NCBI RefSeq assembly: GCF_016907515.1
Contig: NZ_JAFBBY010000001.1
Coordinates: 5,642,001 to 5,706,000 of the forward strand
Length of the DNA: 64,000 nucleotides
Reading direction: 5' to 3'
From: Nocardioides nitrophenolicus
GTDB lineage: Bacteria > Actinomycetota > Actinomycetes > Propionibacteriales > Nocardioidaceae
Shown here: positions 62,838 to 64,000 of the stretch, piece after piece
Layout of the letters: each line of letters begins with the position of its first letter
Position numbering within the stretch: position 1 is the stretch's first letter
Position numbers and translations under genes: made by a program
The notes under the pieces: generated by a model
Databases searched by the model: none
What the model was told of the DNA's origin: nothing
The model's input: only the letters and a program-made list of their open reading frames with translations

Positions 62838-64000
62838 TCAGACCAGTTCGACGAACCGATCCATCACCCTCGCCCCGAACTCCAATCCCTCCACCGGCAC
62901 CCGCTCGTCCACCCCGTGGAAGAGAGCGGTGAAGTCCAGGTCCTCGGGCAGCCGGAGCGGCGCGAACCCGAAGGACCGCATCCCGAGCTTGGTGAAGTGC
63001 TTGGCGTCGGTCCCTCCGCTCATCAGGTACGGCGCGACCAGCGCCTCGGGGTCCTCGGCGAGCAGGCTGCGGGTCATCGCGTCGACCAACGCGCCGTCGT
63101 ACGGCGTCTCCCAGGGCGCCTGGCGCGAGACGAAGTCGATGTCGACGCCCTCACCGGTGAGCTCGGCGAGGGTGGCGAAGAACTCGTCCTCGTAGCCGGG
63201 CAGGAAGCGGCCGTCGACGTGGGCGGTGGCGTCGGTGGGGATGACGTTCACCTTGTAGCCCGCGGACAGCATCGTCGGGTTGGTCGAGTTGCGCAGTACC
63301 GCGCCGAGCATCCGGGCGGCACCGCCGAACTCCTCGACCAGCGTGGGCGCGTTCTCGGGGGTGGCCTCGACGCCGGCGAGCTCGCCGACGGTGGCGAGCA
63401 GGGTCCGCATGGTCGGGGTGAGCCGGACCGGCCAGTCGTAGGCGCCGATCCGCGCGACCGCGGAGGCGAGCCGGGTGACGGCGTTGTCGTCGTTGAGCAT
63501 GGAGCCGTGGCCGGCGCGGCCGCGGGCGTTGAGCCGCATCCAGGCCATGCCCTTCTCGGCGGCCTCGATCAGGTAGAGCCGGCGTCCGCGCACCGTCGTG
63601 CTGAAGCCGCCGACCTCGCCGACGGCCTCGGTGCAGCCTTCGAACCACTCGGCGTGGTTCTCGACGAGGAGCTGGGCTCCGTCGTGGCCGCCGGCCTCCT
63701 CGTCGGCGGTGAAGCAGAGCACCACCTCGCGCTCGGGCGCCCGGCCGGCGCGCTGGCGGGCCCGGACCACGGAGAGCAGCATCGCGTCGAAGTCCTTCAT
63801 GTCGACCGCGCCGCGGCCCCACACGTACCCGTCCTGCACCTCCCCCGCGAACGGGTCCACCTGCCAGTCCTCCGCCGCCGCTGGTACGACGTCGAGGTGG
63901 CCGTGCAGCAGCAGCGCACCCCGCCCCGACCCATCCCCGGAGCCGCCCCAGCGCGCCACCACGTTGGCCCGGCCGGGCTTGGTCTCGATCACCTCGGCGG
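62838..64000 (-). CDS. M20/M25/M40-family metallopeptidase (5' end outside window)
   Basis: 387 residues of an M20 hydrolase that continues past the right edge. LLLHGHLDVVPAAAEDWQVD, GRGAVDMKDFDAMLLSVVRA and CFTADEEAGGHDGA give the two-metal site. AEKGMAWMRLNARGRAGHGS is the dimerisation-side motif, and FHGVDERVPVEGLEFGARVM contains the late His. This is the ArgE/DapE/carboxypeptidase-like branch. It differs from the M20 protein at 35.6 kb. Its last two codons and stop lie in a TGGTCAGACCA element. Confidence 0.9.
   Translation of the reverse strand, partial: AEVIETKPGRANVVARWGGSGDGSGRGALLLHGHLDVVPAAAEDWQVDPFAGEVQDGYVWGRGAVDMKDFDAMLLSVVRARQRAGRAPEREVVLCFTADEEAGGHDGAQLLVENHAEWFEGCTEAVGEVGGFSTTVRGRRLYLIEAAEKGMAWMRLNARGRAGHGSMLNDDNAVTRLASAVARIGAYDWPVRLTPTMRTLLATVGELAGVEATPENAPTLVEEFGGAARMLGAVLRNSTNPTMLSAGYKVNVIPTDATAHVDGRFLPGYEDEFFATLAELTGEGVDIDFVSRQAPWETPYDGALVDAMTRSLLAEDPEALVAPYLMSGGTDAKHFTKLGMRSFGFAPLRLPEDLDFTALFHGVDERVPVEGLEFGARVMDRFVELV

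Overview
The window is very GC-rich, gene-dense DNA from an actinomycete, most likely a Nocardioides-type member of the Propionibacteriales. This rests on content: a Pup-proteasome locus (pup, dop, prcB, prcA, pafA, pafB, pafC, and the ring ATPase arc/mpa), mycothiol synthesis (mshC with its usual DUF3090, SCO1664-family and MSMEG_4193-type phosphatase neighbours), HelY, TatA/TatC, TAnnnT-type -10 boxes, and several leaderless GTG starts. No rRNA, tRNA, CRISPR array, transposase or integrase was seen.

Region by region. 1-1.83 kb: the end of an unknown gene, an AmiC-like binding protein, and a divergent MarR regulator. 2.1-11.5 kb (minus strand): helY, a diacylglycerol-kinase-like gene, tatC, tatA, pafC, pafB, an FKBP lipoprotein and pafA. 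11.5-14 kb: an oxidoreductase with a Rieske tail and a DUF559-like nuclease protein, which separate pafA from prcA. 14.1-17.7 kb (minus): prcA, prcB, pup, dop. 17.7-18.6 kb: a DUF1206 membrane protein. 18.8-37.0 kb: an island with two divergent arms. The minus arm encodes an RbsABC-type importer, a hydantoinase/oxoprolinase-like protein, a DUF917 protein, an amidohydrolase and a cysteine-desulfurase-like PLP enzyme. The plus arm encodes a second hydantoinase-like/DUF917 pair, a PucR regulator, an Asp/Glu/hydantoin racemase, an HpcH/HpaI aldolase, a threonine-aldolase-like enzyme, a class IV aminotransferase and an M20 peptidase. 37.0-41.0 kb (minus): arc, trmI and a site-2 protease; these normally lie next to dop, so the island interrupts the proteasome locus. 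41-46.9 kb: a methyltransferase, a RecB-type exonuclease, a HAD phosphatase, a MocR regulator with a LysE exporter, and a cupin with a TetR regulator. 46.9-51.7 kb: metH behind an S-adenosylhomocysteine riboswitch, and a PAC2 protein. 52-56.4 kb: the mshC operon and corA. 56.4-57.9 kb: a lower-GC islet with two unknown genes, bracketed by a 117-bp direct repeat of the corA 3' end. 57.9-64 kb: TetR, an FMN reductase, an MFS transporter, uppP, an aldo/keto reductase, a DUF5703 protein and a truncated M20 peptidase.

Three observations stand out. (1) A dispersed palindromic element occurs in nine units, each holding two 22-bp elements offset by exactly 41 bp; the complete form is 76 bp and ends in TGGTC-W-GACCA. 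(2) The catabolic island has a shared operator (TGNGC-N5-GCCCA) placed 23-25 bp before the -10 box of three promoters, which points to a coherent cyclic-amide or thiohydantoin-type pathway under the PucR protein. (3) The 117-bp corA duplication marks a recent insertion. Frames, overlaps and repeats were read directly from the sequence; functions come from family recognition by eye, with no database search.
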